Assembly: GCA_024195265.1 (NCBI GenBank)
Contig: JAJLRJ010000009.1
Span: forward strand, 4,263,791-4,327,790
Length of the DNA stretch: 64,000 bases
Reading direction: 5' to 3'
Source of the DNA: Dendrophyllia cribrosa
Lineage: Eukaryota > Cnidaria > Anthozoa > Scleractinia > Dendrophylliidae
Below are positions 23,701 to 32,315 of this stretch, one piece after another. Made by a program: the position numbers and the translations under genes. Below the pieces are notes generated by a model. It ran no database searches, was not told the origin of the DNA, and was given only the letters and a program-made list of their open reading frames with translations. Position 1 is the stretch's first letter. Every line of letters starts with the position of its first letter.

Positions 23701-26022
23701 CAACTGTAATGGGATTCTTAATTAAGCCTGAGAAGAAACCAAAGCATAAGTTGAGCCTTGACTGAGGCTTGGAGGGCCGGGATGGGAGTGCATATTAAAC
23801 CACCTTACGTACCGTTACAGTAATGATTTGATTTAGAACCTGGGGTGCTTATTTACTTTTGATAGCTTAAGGGAGGGCACTTATTGGAGAGGGGTGCTTA
23901 TTAGGGAGGGCTAATTGGAGAGGGGGCACTATTAGGGAAGTAGTCATAACAAGTATACTCGACGAGGACCCACCCTGTGTAGGGGTAGGGGGGTTATGCA
24001 AGATACCACCTATCTGATGAGTGTAATAGACACAATTTTTTGGCCTAAAAATTGGAGATGAGACTTAGATATTCTGTGTGCACGAAGCTTGCATTGCTAG
24101 TAAAACAGCACAGGAAGATTTGAATCTTTTTCTCAGTTTCTACTCCTGATACAATGGGGGCTATACCAACAAGACACCATCTTTTTACAGGTAGAGGAGA
24201 GGGGGTACATAAAGAGACCACCAGTCTTTTTGTAAAATGGTGGGTCCTGTCCGAGTACAATAGTTTTGACCATTTCCCTTATTTCTTTTTTGAACAAAAA
24301 ACACATGAGCGTGAAAAAGCACTTCAATGAACAATAACAGAAAATGTACATGTAGCTCCTAAACTGTGTCACACCTGTGCAATAAGTACTATTGGTTTTA
24401 CTCCAAGGTTTGACAAAAGTTCACCATGTGATCGGTTATGTCACGTAACATGGAGCTTGCACCAAATGAATTTTAACTCATAGTTGCCTTAAATCTGCTC
24501 AGATAATCCATTTTCGAGAAAAAAACAGTTCTTCCTGTTCAAGTTACAGAGAAAGCAAGGGGATGGCAAGTTTAAATTCATTCTTGACACAAATTCACTT
24601 GCGGTCAACAAAAATTTCACCATATGATGAACTGCTGAGTGACACCAAGGGTGAGTGAAGCAGACTGATTTTCAAGCCATTTCAAAGGATGTGTGGGATC
24701 AGTAGTAATTGTCCAAATATACATGTAAGGCCTATTTAACCTTACCAGGCAAGTCATCACCAAGCAGACCTTTGTAAACTGCCACAAAAAAGTTCTCATC
24801 ACACTCCTCCAATCTAGTGACTCTTCTAGGAACGTTACATTTATCCAACAACTCATTTGCTATGGCTATAAATGCTGAAAGATGTATTTAACATAATGAT
24901 TATATCCACAGGTTATACAGAAAGAAGACAACTTATATTTAATTTTAACAATTAGTATTAACTGAAGTAGAAGTGAAATGTGGTGTATATTGCAGCAAGG
25001 AAACTTTATACCACTTTTTGCCTCCACTTCTCCATAAAAGTACTCAAAATACTCGGGAATCAATACTGCAATGGGTTAAGATGCCACAAGTTCAAGCTGT
25101 GTACAGCTTCTTGTTTGTAAGTGTAAACAGATAGTGAATGTGGGCAGCCATTCAAAGGCATTGCTTACATCGGCCAAAATATCCTGTATGAACGCTTCCA
25201 GGTGTCTTGTTACCTTGGACGCTTGGCTGTTATTAGCCGGTGGGGGGGAGGTACTAAAGGGAAGTTTAGTTTGGGTGAGGGTGTGCCGCCAAGGCCTTCA
25301 AACCCTGACCCTGTTTAAGACAATATCTGTTTATGACAGGAGAACTTTTATCATGACCCTGATTAAGAGTGCCATGCAAATATAATACGCTGTTCAAGAT
25401 TAAGAACATCTGCTCTTTTATTTAGCCAGTAAATATAATACAAAATGAAAACAATTTGTTTATTTATTTATTTTTTGAAGGTTATGAGCTTTTTCAGCGA
25501 AACAAAGATCAAGCACCAAACGCCTTGGTCAATCGGTCTAGTAAAGTGCTATCACACAGTCTATGTAAGAGGTAATAACATGATACTTCCTATGATTCTG
25601 GAATAAAAAAAATATATTTGTAAACGAATTTGAAGTCCGATGAGCGTTTTCCGGTCCAGAAAGACACCCTGTTCAAGACGCTAAATAGTGAAATTGTATA
25701 TATAAGCTTATATATATATACCCTGTTTAAGACGCAAGACCCTGAAAACCATACCCTGTTGGGCGGCACATACCCGTTTAGGCCAAATAAGGGAGGCTAG
25801 CAGTCAGTCAAACTATACACTTGTAGCTCGGTGGCTCGCCAGTCAAGAAAAGATTACAGTTTTTCTGAAACTACGCATGCAACAAGCCAAGAAACCCTAA
25901 GAAATGACTCATTTATTTTAGCTTACTGACATGGCTATATTGTTTCGGGTCTTCCCTTGTACGAAGAAACAAGACAGAAAATACTAACCTTCATCCTCCA
26001 ATGATCCATCCTCAAAATCCAT
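2556..26022 (-). CDS. CEP95: CEP95, centrosomal protein of 95 kDa (21 coding exons)
   Basis: Coding exons in transcript order: 26022-25989, 24874-24746, 23727-23515, 22273-22150, 20705-20585, 19651-19338, 17735-17621, 17458-17170, 15981-15805, 15003-14782, 13678-13559, 12712-12567, 11361-11151, 10088-9996, 9498-9254, 9016-8824, 7799-7567, 6198-6046, 5580-5447, 3995-3911 and 2720-2556. Every junction is GT/AG and in phase. The sum is 3516 nt, about 1171 residues, against roughly 820 in human. The N-terminal ~125 residues resemble the calponin-homology-like domain of CEP95 (LEECDENFF, then [21 protein letters not shown]). The middle (about 126-770) is Ser/Thr/Pro-rich and probably disordered. 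The C-terminal ~400 residues are a charged coiled coil with the family's signature stretches ([32 protein letters not shown]). Human CEP95 is a centrosome and spindle-pole protein. Confidence is high for identity and good for exon edges; alternative splicing cannot be judged. Confidence 0.93.
2930..3104. mobile_element. MITE-like element with TGACGTCA and CACGTG ends (copy 1)
   Basis: The ends read GTTTGCACGTGACGTCACGG and, inverted, the CACGTGAGTGAAAACACTCC side. A second copy lies in opposite orientation at 6617-6757. Both contain the GGCGGCCATATTGG word and a shared core (ATTGTTTTAGCAC). Confidence 0.6.
3318..3475. mobile_element. inverted-repeat element
   Basis: The arms GTTTCTTGGTGTTGCGGA and TCCGCAACACCAAGAAAC flank a short centre. 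A diverged relative is at about 13350-13500 (shared TGACGTAAAACAAAAGATTC). Immediately downstream, 3476-3516 holds a small palindrome (CACGCAACG... CGTTGCGTG). Confidence 0.55.
3545..3870. mobile_element. interspersed TIR repeat, copy 1 (partner at 48614-48966)
   Basis: About 325 bp matches, in reverse orientation, the sequence at 48614-48966, including AAATCCGGAAATTTCGGTT and GGTAGTCCAAAATT. The better-preserved copy has GTTTACCATTTAC terminal inverted repeats. Confidence 0.6.
3911..3995 (-). CDS. CEP95: CEP95 exon 20, coiled coil
   Basis: Eighty-five nt encode [20 protein letters not shown] and following residues. The acceptor is CCTTAG and the donor GTGAGA. Confidence 0.9.
4118..4570. repeat. 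minisatellite, ~29-30 bp unit, about 14 copies
   Basis: The unit is GCGGGAAAACATGAATCTGKTGCCCTGAG-like and occurs head-to-tail in CEP95 intron 19. Adjacent sequence (4560-4690) matches the internal part of the MITEs at 7912 and 31148, including GCGCGGGAAAAC. Several overlapping reading frames through the array are repeat artefacts, not genes. Confidence 0.85.
4919..5353. mobile_element. 435-bp TA-flanked MITE with repeated ATAAGAACCT words
   Basis: Terminal inverted repeats CAGTAATAGCCCACGTATAA and its complement are almost perfect and bounded by TA on both sides. Inside, ATAAGAACCT and AGGCTAAA recur in subterminal blocks near each end. No transposase is encoded, so it is non-autonomous. 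Confidence 0.8.
5447..5580 (-). CDS. CEP95: CEP95 exon 19, coiled coil
   Basis: It encodes [20 protein letters not shown] and onward to SLEN. The donor is placed at TT|GTATCC, because joining to exon 20 then gives SLENFYRDQF, the exact register of the vertebrate protein. Confidence 0.9.
5690..5905 (+). repeat. dispersed ~200-bp repeat family A (first copy)
   Basis: Recognised by GAGTGCCAAAAATCAAAATT, ATTTCATTTT..AAAATA, TGCAAAAGTRCTGCC and GGTCACACCAYAGGATT, in that order. Other copies are at about 22440-22650, 33485-33680 (reverse), 37760-37980, 39735-39930 (reverse), 42255-42430 and 58285-58670. No coding potential is visible, and the copies lack obvious terminal repeats. Confidence 0.7.
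6046..6198 (-). CDS. CEP95: CEP95 exon 18, coiled coil
   Basis: Fifty-one codons, phase 0 at both ends, encode a highly charged helix containing [15 protein letters not shown] and ending RTREEQ. Alignment spacing to exon 17 equals that of human CEP95, so no exon is missing between them. Confidence 0.92.
6617..6757. mobile_element. MITE-like element, copy 2 of the 2930-3104 family
   Basis: Reverse orientation relative to copy 1. It carries GGCCATATTAGAGTGC and ends in CCGCCGTGACGTCACGTGCA. Confidence 0.6.
6825..7235. repeat. repeat-rich block with TTGGCCAAACGCAAG words and a broken ribozyme-like tail
   Basis: Words such as CTTGGCCAAACGC, GCGTTTGGCCATG, ACTTGCG and CGCAAGTCAA recur in both orientations between 6825 and 7140. 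From about 7155 to 7235 there is a degraded Penelope-type terminal segment (TTTTATCAACTGAGT... TAAAAAGCCGACGTTTCGTC). In it the ribozyme-like stem II is deleted. Confidence 0.5.
7567..7799 (-). CDS. CEP95: CEP95 exon 17, conserved C-terminal region
   Basis: It encodes about residues 916-993: [20 protein letters not shown] and a charged helix ending DHNLRM. The motif LPxMLxxxFPxLHVS followed by MWxKQ is shared with vertebrate CEP95 and anchors the identification. Confidence 0.92.
7912..8192. mobile_element. 281-bp MITE with perfect TIRs and an E2F-like motif
   Basis: TIR GAGCAGTTTTCAATTGAGTG is present with its complement at the other end; TA flanks the left end and a diverged TG the right. 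The interior has several CCAAT/ATTGG boxes and GCGCGGGAAAACGCG. A near-identical 282-bp copy lies at 31148-31429, and truncated relatives at 11409-11590 and 13728-13935. Confidence 0.88.
8284..8770. mobile_element. probable Tc1/mariner-type non-autonomous element, composite
   Basis: The ends contain GTGAAAACCTCTTGTAAGCG and the inverted form near GGTCGCTTAGGGATGG. An internal inverted pair (CATAGACCTCTTCCAAAATGG / CCATAATGGAAGAGGTCTAT) suggests one element nested in another. No transposase frame is seen. Confidence 0.45.
9528..9578. repeat. ACATA microsatellite
   Basis: Imperfect (TAACA)n / (ACATA)n run just upstream of the CEP95 exon 15 acceptor. Confidence 0.75.
10477..10688. repeat. two-copy tandem duplication, 106-bp unit
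   Basis: GTAGCAGCGACTTCCACTTT starts both copies, at 10477 and 10583. They differ at only a few positions, so the duplication is recent. It lies in CEP95 intron 13. Confidence 0.85.
11409..11590. mobile_element. truncated copy of the E2F-motif MITE
   Basis: It begins with the TIR remnant TTTTAATTGAGTGTCG and carries GTTTTCCCGCGCTTGG in reverse orientation. The far TIR is missing. Confidence 0.7.
11884..11983. repeat. palindromic element with TGACGTCA-like ends
   Basis: The arms ATGACGTCATCTGACCGTTG and their inexact complement (GTGTTCTGATGACGTC) surround a centre with two CCAAT boxes. Confidence 0.55.
12049..12172. mobile_element. ~124-bp fold-back MITE
   Basis: GGGGTCAATTCAATAAAACT and its complement form the ends. 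The arms continue through ACAAGTGTA words, so almost the whole element folds into one hairpin. Confidence 0.75.
12850..13325. repeat. five-copy tandem array, ~106-bp unit
   Basis: CACACTTTAGGATTTCRTCC recurs at about 12856, 12963, 13069, 13176 and 13281. Diverged arrays or single copies of the same unit occur at 34195-34400 (reverse), 35400-35760 and about 1932-1976. It is in CEP95 intron 11. Confidence 0.88.
13728..13935. mobile_element. diverged copy of the E2F-motif MITE
   Basis: TCAATTGAGTGTAATAAAAC at one end, then TTTGTGATTGGCTTAAAATC and the CGCGTTTTTCCGC core. The distal TIR is not recognisable. Confidence 0.6.
14782..15003 (-). CDS. CEP95: CEP95 exon 10, short internal protein repeats and NAGNAG acceptor
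   Basis: It encodes two to three copies of a ~15-residue unit ([15 protein letters not shown]), so the exon grew by internal duplication. The acceptor reads TCTCAGCAG. Splicing at either AG keeps frame and adds or omits one Ala, so the exon may start at 15003 or 15000. Confidence 0.85.
16145..16323. mobile_element. ~180-bp TIR element
   Basis: The ends TACAGTCAAAGATCCCGTAA and (complement) GAGAGCTTCGACTGTA share ACAGTC.AAG, and CGTAAGCGGACACCC recurs inverted as GTGAGTGTCCACC. It resembles Tc1/mariner-type MITEs. Confidence 0.55.
17170..17458 (-). CDS. CEP95: CEP95 exon 8, His-rich linker
   Basis: Ser/Pro-rich linker sequence ending with a histidine cluster ([10 protein letters not shown]). 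This belongs to the expanded middle of the protein and has no clear vertebrate counterpart. The donor lies inside a GTACATGTAC palindrome, like that of exon 3. Confidence 0.85.
19048..19215 (+). pseudogene. fragment of a non-LTR retrotransposon reverse transcriptase, C-terminal part
   Basis: The plus strand reads WRWIGYTT, then [13 protein letters not shown], a stop, then [18 protein letters not shown]. The PEGK.xRGRPK.TWR pattern is typical of LINE-encoded polyproteins just after the RT domain. The internal TGA and small size make it a dead fragment. It lies in CEP95 intron 6. Confidence 0.8.
20757..20912. mobile_element. fold-back element family B (first copy)
   Basis: Arms of ATGTTGTGGTTCAAT.. 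/ ..TTTGAGCCACAACACAT with an internal CTGAGACAAAGGAAAATAAA block. Relatives are at about 22650-22790, 27690-27840, 43263-43418, 56330-56490 and 62600-62730. Confidence 0.7.
21537..22090. mobile_element. 554-bp TIR element composed of GATC-centred short repeats
   Basis: TCCCTGGTGAGAATC at the left end and GATTTTCACCAGGGA at the right form TIRs with one mismatch, directly flanked by TA on both sides. The whole interior is a degenerate string of AAGATCTTCAAGGATCC-like words, dense in GATC. There is no open reading frame of note. It lies in CEP95 intron 4. Confidence 0.85.
23021..23277. mobile_element. ~257-bp TIR element
   Basis: The ends AAGCCTGGGCCAAAC and (complement) TTTGGCCCAGGCTT are inverted. 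The interior repeats ACTCTC/GAGAGT words. Confidence 0.65.
23515..23727 (-). CDS. CEP95: CEP95 exon 3, second half of the CH-like domain
   Basis: It encodes about residues 55-125 with [16 protein letters not shown] and [12 protein letters not shown], closely matching the human order of motifs. The donor is within GTACATGTAC. Confidence 0.92.
24746..24874 (-). CDS. CEP95: CEP95 exon 2, first half of the CH-like domain
   Basis: It encodes about residues 12-54, including ANELLDKC and the family-typical [19 protein letters not shown]. The acceptor is CTTTCAG and the donor GTAAGG, phase 1 at both ends. Confidence 0.92.
25205..25800. repeat. dispersed repeat with CCCTGTTYAAGACGC words
   Basis: GAGGGTGTGCCGCC near the left side and GGGCGGCACATACCC near the right are inverted relatives. 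CCCTGTTCAAGACGCTAAA and similar phrases recur inside. A second member is at about 53290-53520 (TATACCCGTTTTCAGAC, AGGCCGCATATACC). It lies in CEP95 intron 1. Confidence 0.5.
25989..26022 (-). CDS. CEP95: CEP95 coding exon 1
   Basis: This short start exon encodes [11 protein letters not shown] and ends in phase 1 at GTTAGTAT. The ATG is chosen because joining to exon 2 immediately yields the conserved CH-like domain. An upstream ATG on the same strand at 26083-26081 opens an 8-codon frame that ends at TGA before this start, so it would be a minimal upstream ORF if the leader includes it. Confidence 0.85.
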
Positions 26023-26099
26023 TCTCTGAATATAAGATCTTTAGTTCGAGTTTTCTTCTTCAAAATACACTTCCCGAAGCCATCTTGTTTTGAACTTTC

Positions 26100-26130
26100 A
26101 CTGGATTTGAAACTCGCAACGTGATTGGTT
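26100..26130 (-). promoter_or_regulatory. CCAAT box in the presumed CEP95 promoter
   Basis: The minus strand reads TTTTAACCAATCACGTTGCG about 100 nt upstream of the CEP95 ATG. No TATA box is visible. Assignment as promoter rests on position only. Confidence 0.4.
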
Positions 26131-26186
26131 AAAATGAATTCATCCCCAGATTCCTTTCGTCCAGATGGAGCCTCGCCTTAGTCTCC

Positions 26187-26365
<179 letters not shown>

Positions 26366-26499
26366 AAAGTTTTTTGGCCAAAACTGACCCAAATTAATCT
26401 TAGTGCCTTTTTCATACATGACGATTATAGAACACTAATTAAAGAAAGATACCAAGTGAATTTTCGAAGAACCATGCTAAACCATAATCAGATTCAAGC

Positions 26500-28600
26500 G
26501 AGTTTTCCGAGCGTGAAAAAATTGGCCCAAGTTGTAATCCATTTCCATCCTGCCCACTTGCAGCCCAAGACACTTATTTTTACTCTCAGAGCACTAGTAG
26601 AAATATTGTAAACAAAACTAAACCATTGTTTCTGGGGTTCCACTGAAGTAAATATGTCTTTTGGGATTTTTAAAGTACATATGTAACACTAAAAATGGTG
26701 ACATAACCACTTTAATGTTTCTTATTACCTGTATTTATTGTTATCACTTTACCCTTTTCTACAACCACTTGTTTTCGTTTATTCTTATAAGCCAATCATG
26801 CATCTCTTTATTATTATTATTATTATTTTAATTTTGTAACCGTTTGTTTCCATTTTCACTTATGGTAGCTTTTTTCCAGCCCCTGGTGTAGGTTAATTTT
26901 GTCATAGTTAATATTATTGAGCTTCATAACCAGTTTGTTCTATCAACTATGGTTTTGTCTAACTGATTTTTATACTGAAGAACGTCTAATTTTCGCAAAC
27001 CATGGTTCTGAATGAAAAGAAAGAAAAATGAACCAAGTTCTACCAATTTCCTAATTATTATATAAATTTGCTATTTTAGAATGGATAACCACCTGCAACG
27101 TTGTAAACTATTCAAGCAAATGTATCAAACGTTTAAATGCTGAGGACCCCTCAACACTACGATAAATAGTGGTAACTTCCTTTCCGGATCTCCTAGTTTA
27201 TAAAGGGATGCGAGTACTAGACGTCACTCCAAGTGTAGATAAACCATTTAAAATGCAACGCTAGTACAACGGAAATTTAGGGCAGGTTTAATCGCCAATA
27301 TTTCGACTAGTAGATCTAGTCTTCTACAGCGGCCAGCCCCGGGCGGCCAGCGATGGAGTGAAAACAATATATAACGGCTATATTTTCACTCCATCGCTGG
27401 CCCTGTAGAAGACTAGTTCTACTCAGTAGTCGAAATAATAGCCATTAAACCTGCCCTAAATTTCCGTTGTACTAGCCTTGCATTTTAAATGGTTTATCTA
27501 TTCAAGCACTTTGGGCTCAGTTGGACACGGTAAATTTTCTCCGACCAAATTATCACCCTTTATTTTATTCAATCTCGGCCTGGGAACGTTCTTCGCACCT
27601 TCTTAAAATTTTGACCAATCGCAGCTTCAATGTTCTTATATAAAAAGCTGGTTCTTATAAAAAAGAGTGTTCCAGATCTAAGCTATGGGGATAGTTTTCA
27701 TTTGGTTTTTTTTGGCTTTTTCTCACTGAGATTCATTACCATAATCTAAAACAAGAGGTTATTAAAAACTAAACTGGTTTGAAATTTTCAAACCAGGAAC
27801 AAAAATTAAGCAAAAACGTAAGGAAAATCATGAGAAAAAACTTGTTTCCCCAGACTAAATCCGAAGGAAAATATACTGCGATTTTTGGTTAAATACATGA
27901 ATGGGAAATGACTGTGTTGCGCATATAATGAACAACTGCTAAAAAGCACATCACCATGAACTTTTGTCATAACTGTTTTGTGTTTTCACGACCGCATGCA
28001 ATCACTTATGACCAAGCAATAAATTGTTCATTTTCCAGAACAGATTTGTTTTAATACAGGTAATTCGTACACATCTCGCTTTTTGTACACTTTCCACTGA
28101 GATTTAAAATAAATACTGAAATTCGATAACACCCACTAGGGAAGCGAAAACTGACGAAGTATACCAATACACGTCCTCGTGATCAAAACAAAAGAAAGTC
28201 GATGTTTATTTTTTTTTGTTCGCCATCTGTTCATTATGGGCAGTGCGTGCTTTTAAGTTAAATTTCTATTTGATAACAACTTAACTCTTCACATGTTTAT
28301 ATTTAATTTTATTTGCAGTTGACTGAGGTAAAAAGAAAGTTCAAAAAACGAAGAACGTAAACGATCGATCAGCAAACGAGCACGGTATCGAACGGTAGCT
28401 CAGTGCCAAACATCTGCTCCGTTTTCTATAGTTGAGTAATGCTGTGAAGAAAATAATGCATTACACGGTAGAAAAAACTCACATAGATTTTGAGCAGAAA
28501 GCCTGAAAAAGAAAACTATCGATGTCTTATGTCTTCCACTAGAAAAGAAAAAAAGCCATTTCGAAAAGCAAAGCACACGAGAAAGATCGAGATCCAACAT
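26500..28600. other. intergenic region upstream of CEP95
   Basis: It contains the fold-back element at 27236-27500, a family B fold-back relative at 27690-27840 and an (ATT) run near 26810. No supported exon is seen. Confidence 0.5.
27236..27500. mobile_element. 265-bp near-perfect fold-back element
   Basis: It starts TAGATAAACCATTTAAAATG and ends with the complement. Arms of ~110 bp include GGGCAGGTTTAATCGCC.. / ..GCCATTAAACCTGCCC and CAGCGATGGAGTGAAAA. The flanking TA is consistent with TA target sites. It lies in the intergenic region between CEP95 and the 28984-29250 ORF. Confidence 0.85.
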
Positions 28601-28605
28601 CACGT

Positions 28606-28611
28606 TTTATT
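28606..28611 (-). terminator. candidate polyA signal for the small membrane protein
   Basis: AATAAA on the minus strand, downstream of the 28984 stop. Confidence 0.35.
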
Positions 28612-28983
28612 AATGACCTAAAACAATCAGCAGAAAAAGCGATATTACACGACTAATTATATAGGCTTGAAAATTTAATAGTTTTTCAGTGTCGTAAGGT
28701 AATACTCTGCCACTAAAAACGCAGTTCGCCAACATCTTATACAACATGATTATTTCGTTATAGTTTTGACCATTCAAGGTTGATTTGTAAACAAATATTG
28801 CAAACTGATACATATATTTACCGAATGTCAACAAAGATTGAGTAAACATCCTTAAATGGAGAAAATAACGGTGTACGCCGTTTCCCCACTGCATAGTTCA
28901 GTTCAGTTTTTCTTTTCAAAAAGTAGACATCGAAAATGACATATGAAAAGTCGACGGCAGGTATTAAAACGGCAGAAGAGTTT

Positions 28984-29250
28984 TTAGACGAAGCGGTCAT
29001 TCATTGCCTGAATGTGCTTCTTTTCCACATCGGTTTGTACTTGAAAAAAGACAGGATCTGTGGTAGTTCTCAGCGTTTGCATCATGATTTCTTCATGGGT
29101 CTGTGTTGGGGGATGTTTCGCCAGGTAGCGTTTGCGGTATCGCTTGTTGCAGGCGAACCAGACTTGAAAATATGCCATCATACACAGGAACATAACGATC
29201 AAAACCAAGATAATGATCATAAAGGGGAGTGACATAGAGCGTGGAAGCAT
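28984..29250 (-). CDS. small single-pass membrane protein, 88 residues, unassigned
   Basis: A complete single-exon frame from ATG 29250 to TAA 28984. Residues ~8-30 are strongly hydrophobic (FMIIILVLIVMFLCMMAYFQ). A basic stop-transfer stretch follows (CNKRYRKRYLAKH), then a polar tail ending NDRFV. That layout is plausible for a small integral membrane protein with a cytosolic C terminus. A minus-strand AATAAA lies at 28611-28606, about 375 nt downstream. The frame overlapping it on the plus strand shows no such organisation. I do not recognise the family. It could also be one exon of a larger gene, or chance. Confidence 0.5.
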   Translation of the reverse strand: MLPRSMSLPFMIIILVLIVMFLCMMAYFQVWFACNKRYRKRYLAKHPPTQTHEEIMMQTLRTTTDPVFFQVQTDVEKKHIQAMNDRFV

Positions 29251-32040
29251 TATGATGGCTTACTTCGTGCTGACTTAACTGAAGGCTTTCTTTGCGGCAC
29301 TCAGTGAAGACAGTGAAATGTCTTCTTGTTGCTTGCTAAATGAGGAAACCGCTCTTTTCCATATAATATGTATCGAGAAGCGAGGAACTAACTGCACGCA
29401 CGGTCGAATGAACAAATCTTTGCTTATGAACACAATAGCTGCTCTCTTTTCCTGAATTTCACAAACTTGCAGCTGATTTTTTTTTCAAACAAAAATGATG
29501 CGTCAAACTCAACAATAAAGAGGATGTGGGGAAAACAAGAGTAAATGGACAAAGGTAAATCTAATTTCGAAAAAAAAAAAAGAAGAAAATTTGCGAGACA
29601 TCAAAATGAAACCTCAACATGACATTTCGGCAATAATATTCCCCAGGTGATGAAGTAACGTTACTTAAAACAATATTCAGTTCTAAACCATGTCAATTAG
29701 TTCATTGCTTCGAATCAAAATATTTTGCTAGCGTCATAAAAAGGCCTTGTATTAAATGTTTTGTACGTTTGCCTAACAAAAGATCAGCTAAGTCGGATTA
29801 GATTTATTATCGCTGTTTCTTTTTCATTTAACTCCATGATTTTCCTCGCAAAAAGTTTACTTTTCTTAGTTTAACTCAGAGGACTCATTTTCTGACAACA
29901 TAATTTGTTGATCAACGTGATTTCCTGAGACGTTCTACTAATGACGGTAGCGGATTTTATTGACGCCTCACGCCGAAAACAAAAGCTCAAGTATTTTGTT
30001 ATGAAAATCAGAGTTTGGCAGGAAATTTTGATTCACAAAGCTCTAATTTAAAATCACTTATTTTCCTTCAAATATCAAAACACTTATCAACATATGACAT
30101 ACATGGAATCGGCAAAAAAATGAGGATCATGATTAACGAAAACAAAACGCCCTAAAATCCTCCTCCAAGAGCCAACCTAGTTACGTAACAATTTCTGTGG
30201 TTGAAATTTTTCATCATCTTCAACTGTTTGCTTTGATGTTTTAAAATCGCTTTGTAGAAAAACAGAGATAATCTACAAGAAATCTCCCAAGTCACTATTC
30301 TAGAGTAATGATTGCAACATTCGGGCACCTCTAATATTGGTGTGCTCAGTTAAGAAGTGCAACAAAGAGAAGATCCAGAGGGGAACGTATGCTGCAACTT
30401 TCGTTGCCCCAATACTGCGCACAATGTTGCAGTGTCTATGACGAGAACACAAAGCAAATCACTACCGTGAAGGTTAGGAGATTTGGATACCCGGTCTTAC
30501 TTTTCCTAGATCATGGCGATTTTATTTCTTCGTTTTCTCCGCATTTAATGATCAGTTTGAGAAGCCATATCAACCACTCAAAAGAGTGTTTCATTAGGTA
30601 TCCAAACACCTCGAAGTGGGTTAAAAATAACTCGGCTGCGCCTCGTTTTTCAACCCACTTCTTGGTGTTTGGATATCTTGATAAACACCTTTCCTTACGT
30701 TTATTTACTACATTTTTTTATTATTACATACGGTTTTGAAGCTAACAAGATAAGAAAAAATGGAGAAGGGCAAGATATAGGTAAACTAATTATATGCCCT
30801 ATAACTAAATCAATTTTTTTTTAAGAAAAACAGAAAACACACTACAAAGAAAGGAATAGAAACAGAGAAGTAATATAGCTGTTACAAGATAGGTGAGACA
30901 GTGATTAATACTGAGAAAAATAGTATTGGTAAAGTGCTCTTTTGAATTGTTGTTTAGTTTGCTTTTTGCGTATGGATATTGGAATATCATTCCACGAATA
31001 GCATCCAATAATTGTTGGACAAAATTTTCTTGTTTATTCTGAAGGAACTAGGATTTAGGTGTTGTAAGGATGTATTTCGAGTGGCGTAATTATGTTGCTC
31101 AGATACAAAAGGATATAGTGAGATTAGACGGCTTGTTATCTACAATAGAGCAGTTTTCAATTGAGTGTCGCAAAACCAAAACCAAAGTAATTACTCTGAC
31201 CAATCACAGCAGTCGTAAACAATCCAATGAACCAATCAGCGCTCGAAGCAATTCCATGTCGGCGGCGCCATGCGCGGGAAAACGCGTGCGAGCAAGTCAC
31301 GATTGGTTTTGGTTTTACTTCTAATTGGTCGAGAAAGTGGCGCGAGATTTTTTAGCCAATCACAAAGCGTAGCAATACAAAAACAAAGCAATTGTGTAAT
31401 TACTTTCGACACTCAATTGAAAACTGCTCTATGATTGTGGATAACTTGCGTTTAATATATTACGAAAAGGATCAAAAAGTGGCCTTAGTGTCAAAAGGCG
31501 AGCAAAGCGTGAGAGCGAGCAATAAAACTTGGGGTGGAACAGGGCAGAGAAAAACTCGGGAGAAAAGAGAATTGAATGTCTACGAGAGGCGCGATTATTT
31601 GTTTTCCAACACAGTATTTTATTTCAGTTTTTGCTTGCTCTGATTATTCTTAGAGGAGAAATGGGCATCAAACCACACGAAATCTGTTTCTATCTATATG
31701 CGAAACACCATAACAATCTTCTTTAAAATGTTATTTATTAAAACGTCACCTGACCACCTAACCAAGTACAAAATATAGCTTTACTTTTTTGTGTTTGTAC
31801 CAGTAACAAAAACCTGTAAATAATACTGTTAAATACGCTTGTTAATTAATCTCCAAAGCATTTTAATATTGTGGTTTGTATTTATATTAAATCTCTGTAA
31901 TACAAAATTAAAACAATAACATAATCAGAAATTACATTTATATACAACGCCCTGAACTCAAACCCAGTAACACAACAGAAGCAGAAATTTCCGTTAAAAC
32001 CTTTTTCAACTGTCAAATTTAGAGAAATTCGTTTTGTGGA
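29251..32040. other. intergenic region between the small ORF and FASN
   Basis: It holds a hairpin element at 30595-30681 (TCCAAACACCTCGAAGTGGG and complement) and the MITE at 31148-31429. The remainder is AT-rich with no supported exon. The 116-residue plus-strand frame at 30389-30739 crosses the hairpin element and has no recognisable domain. Confidence 0.5.
31148..31429. mobile_element. 282-bp MITE, intact second copy of the E2F-motif family
   Basis: Same TIRs as 7912-8192 (GAGCAGTTTTCAATTGAGTG), flanked by TA at 31146-31147 and 31430-31431. It contains GCGCGGGAAAACGCGTGCG. The high identity to the 7912 copy suggests recent activity. Confidence 0.9.
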
Positions 32041-32044
32041 CTTT

Positions 32045-32050
32045 TTTATT
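32045..32050 (-). terminator. candidate FASN polyadenylation signal
   Basis: AATAAA on the minus strand 266 nt after the FASN stop. Another is at about 31733-31738, so more than one 3' end is possible. Confidence 0.45.
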
Positions 32051-32315
32051 ATAAAAACTGTTGCGAAATAACTCTCTTCAAATATTTCTACCGCCCTAAA
32101 TTAGTCTAAATTTTTAACTCTTTTTGAGAACTATCAATCAAGAAGTTTTTAACTCTTTTGAAAACATCCCCTCTCTTTTTTTAAAAGAAAGCAACAAAAC
32201 ACTCAACGAACTGTTGTCATAGCAATGTCAATCATTAATTTCACAGGCCCGAGGGGCCAATGTTCGCCATTTTATAGCACTTCCAACACTGTTGCTATAG
32301 CAATGTCAATCAAGC

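Noticed and set aside
30389..30739. 116-residue plus-strand frame
   Set aside because: It crosses a hairpin element, has no domain or splice context, and has low-complexity ends.
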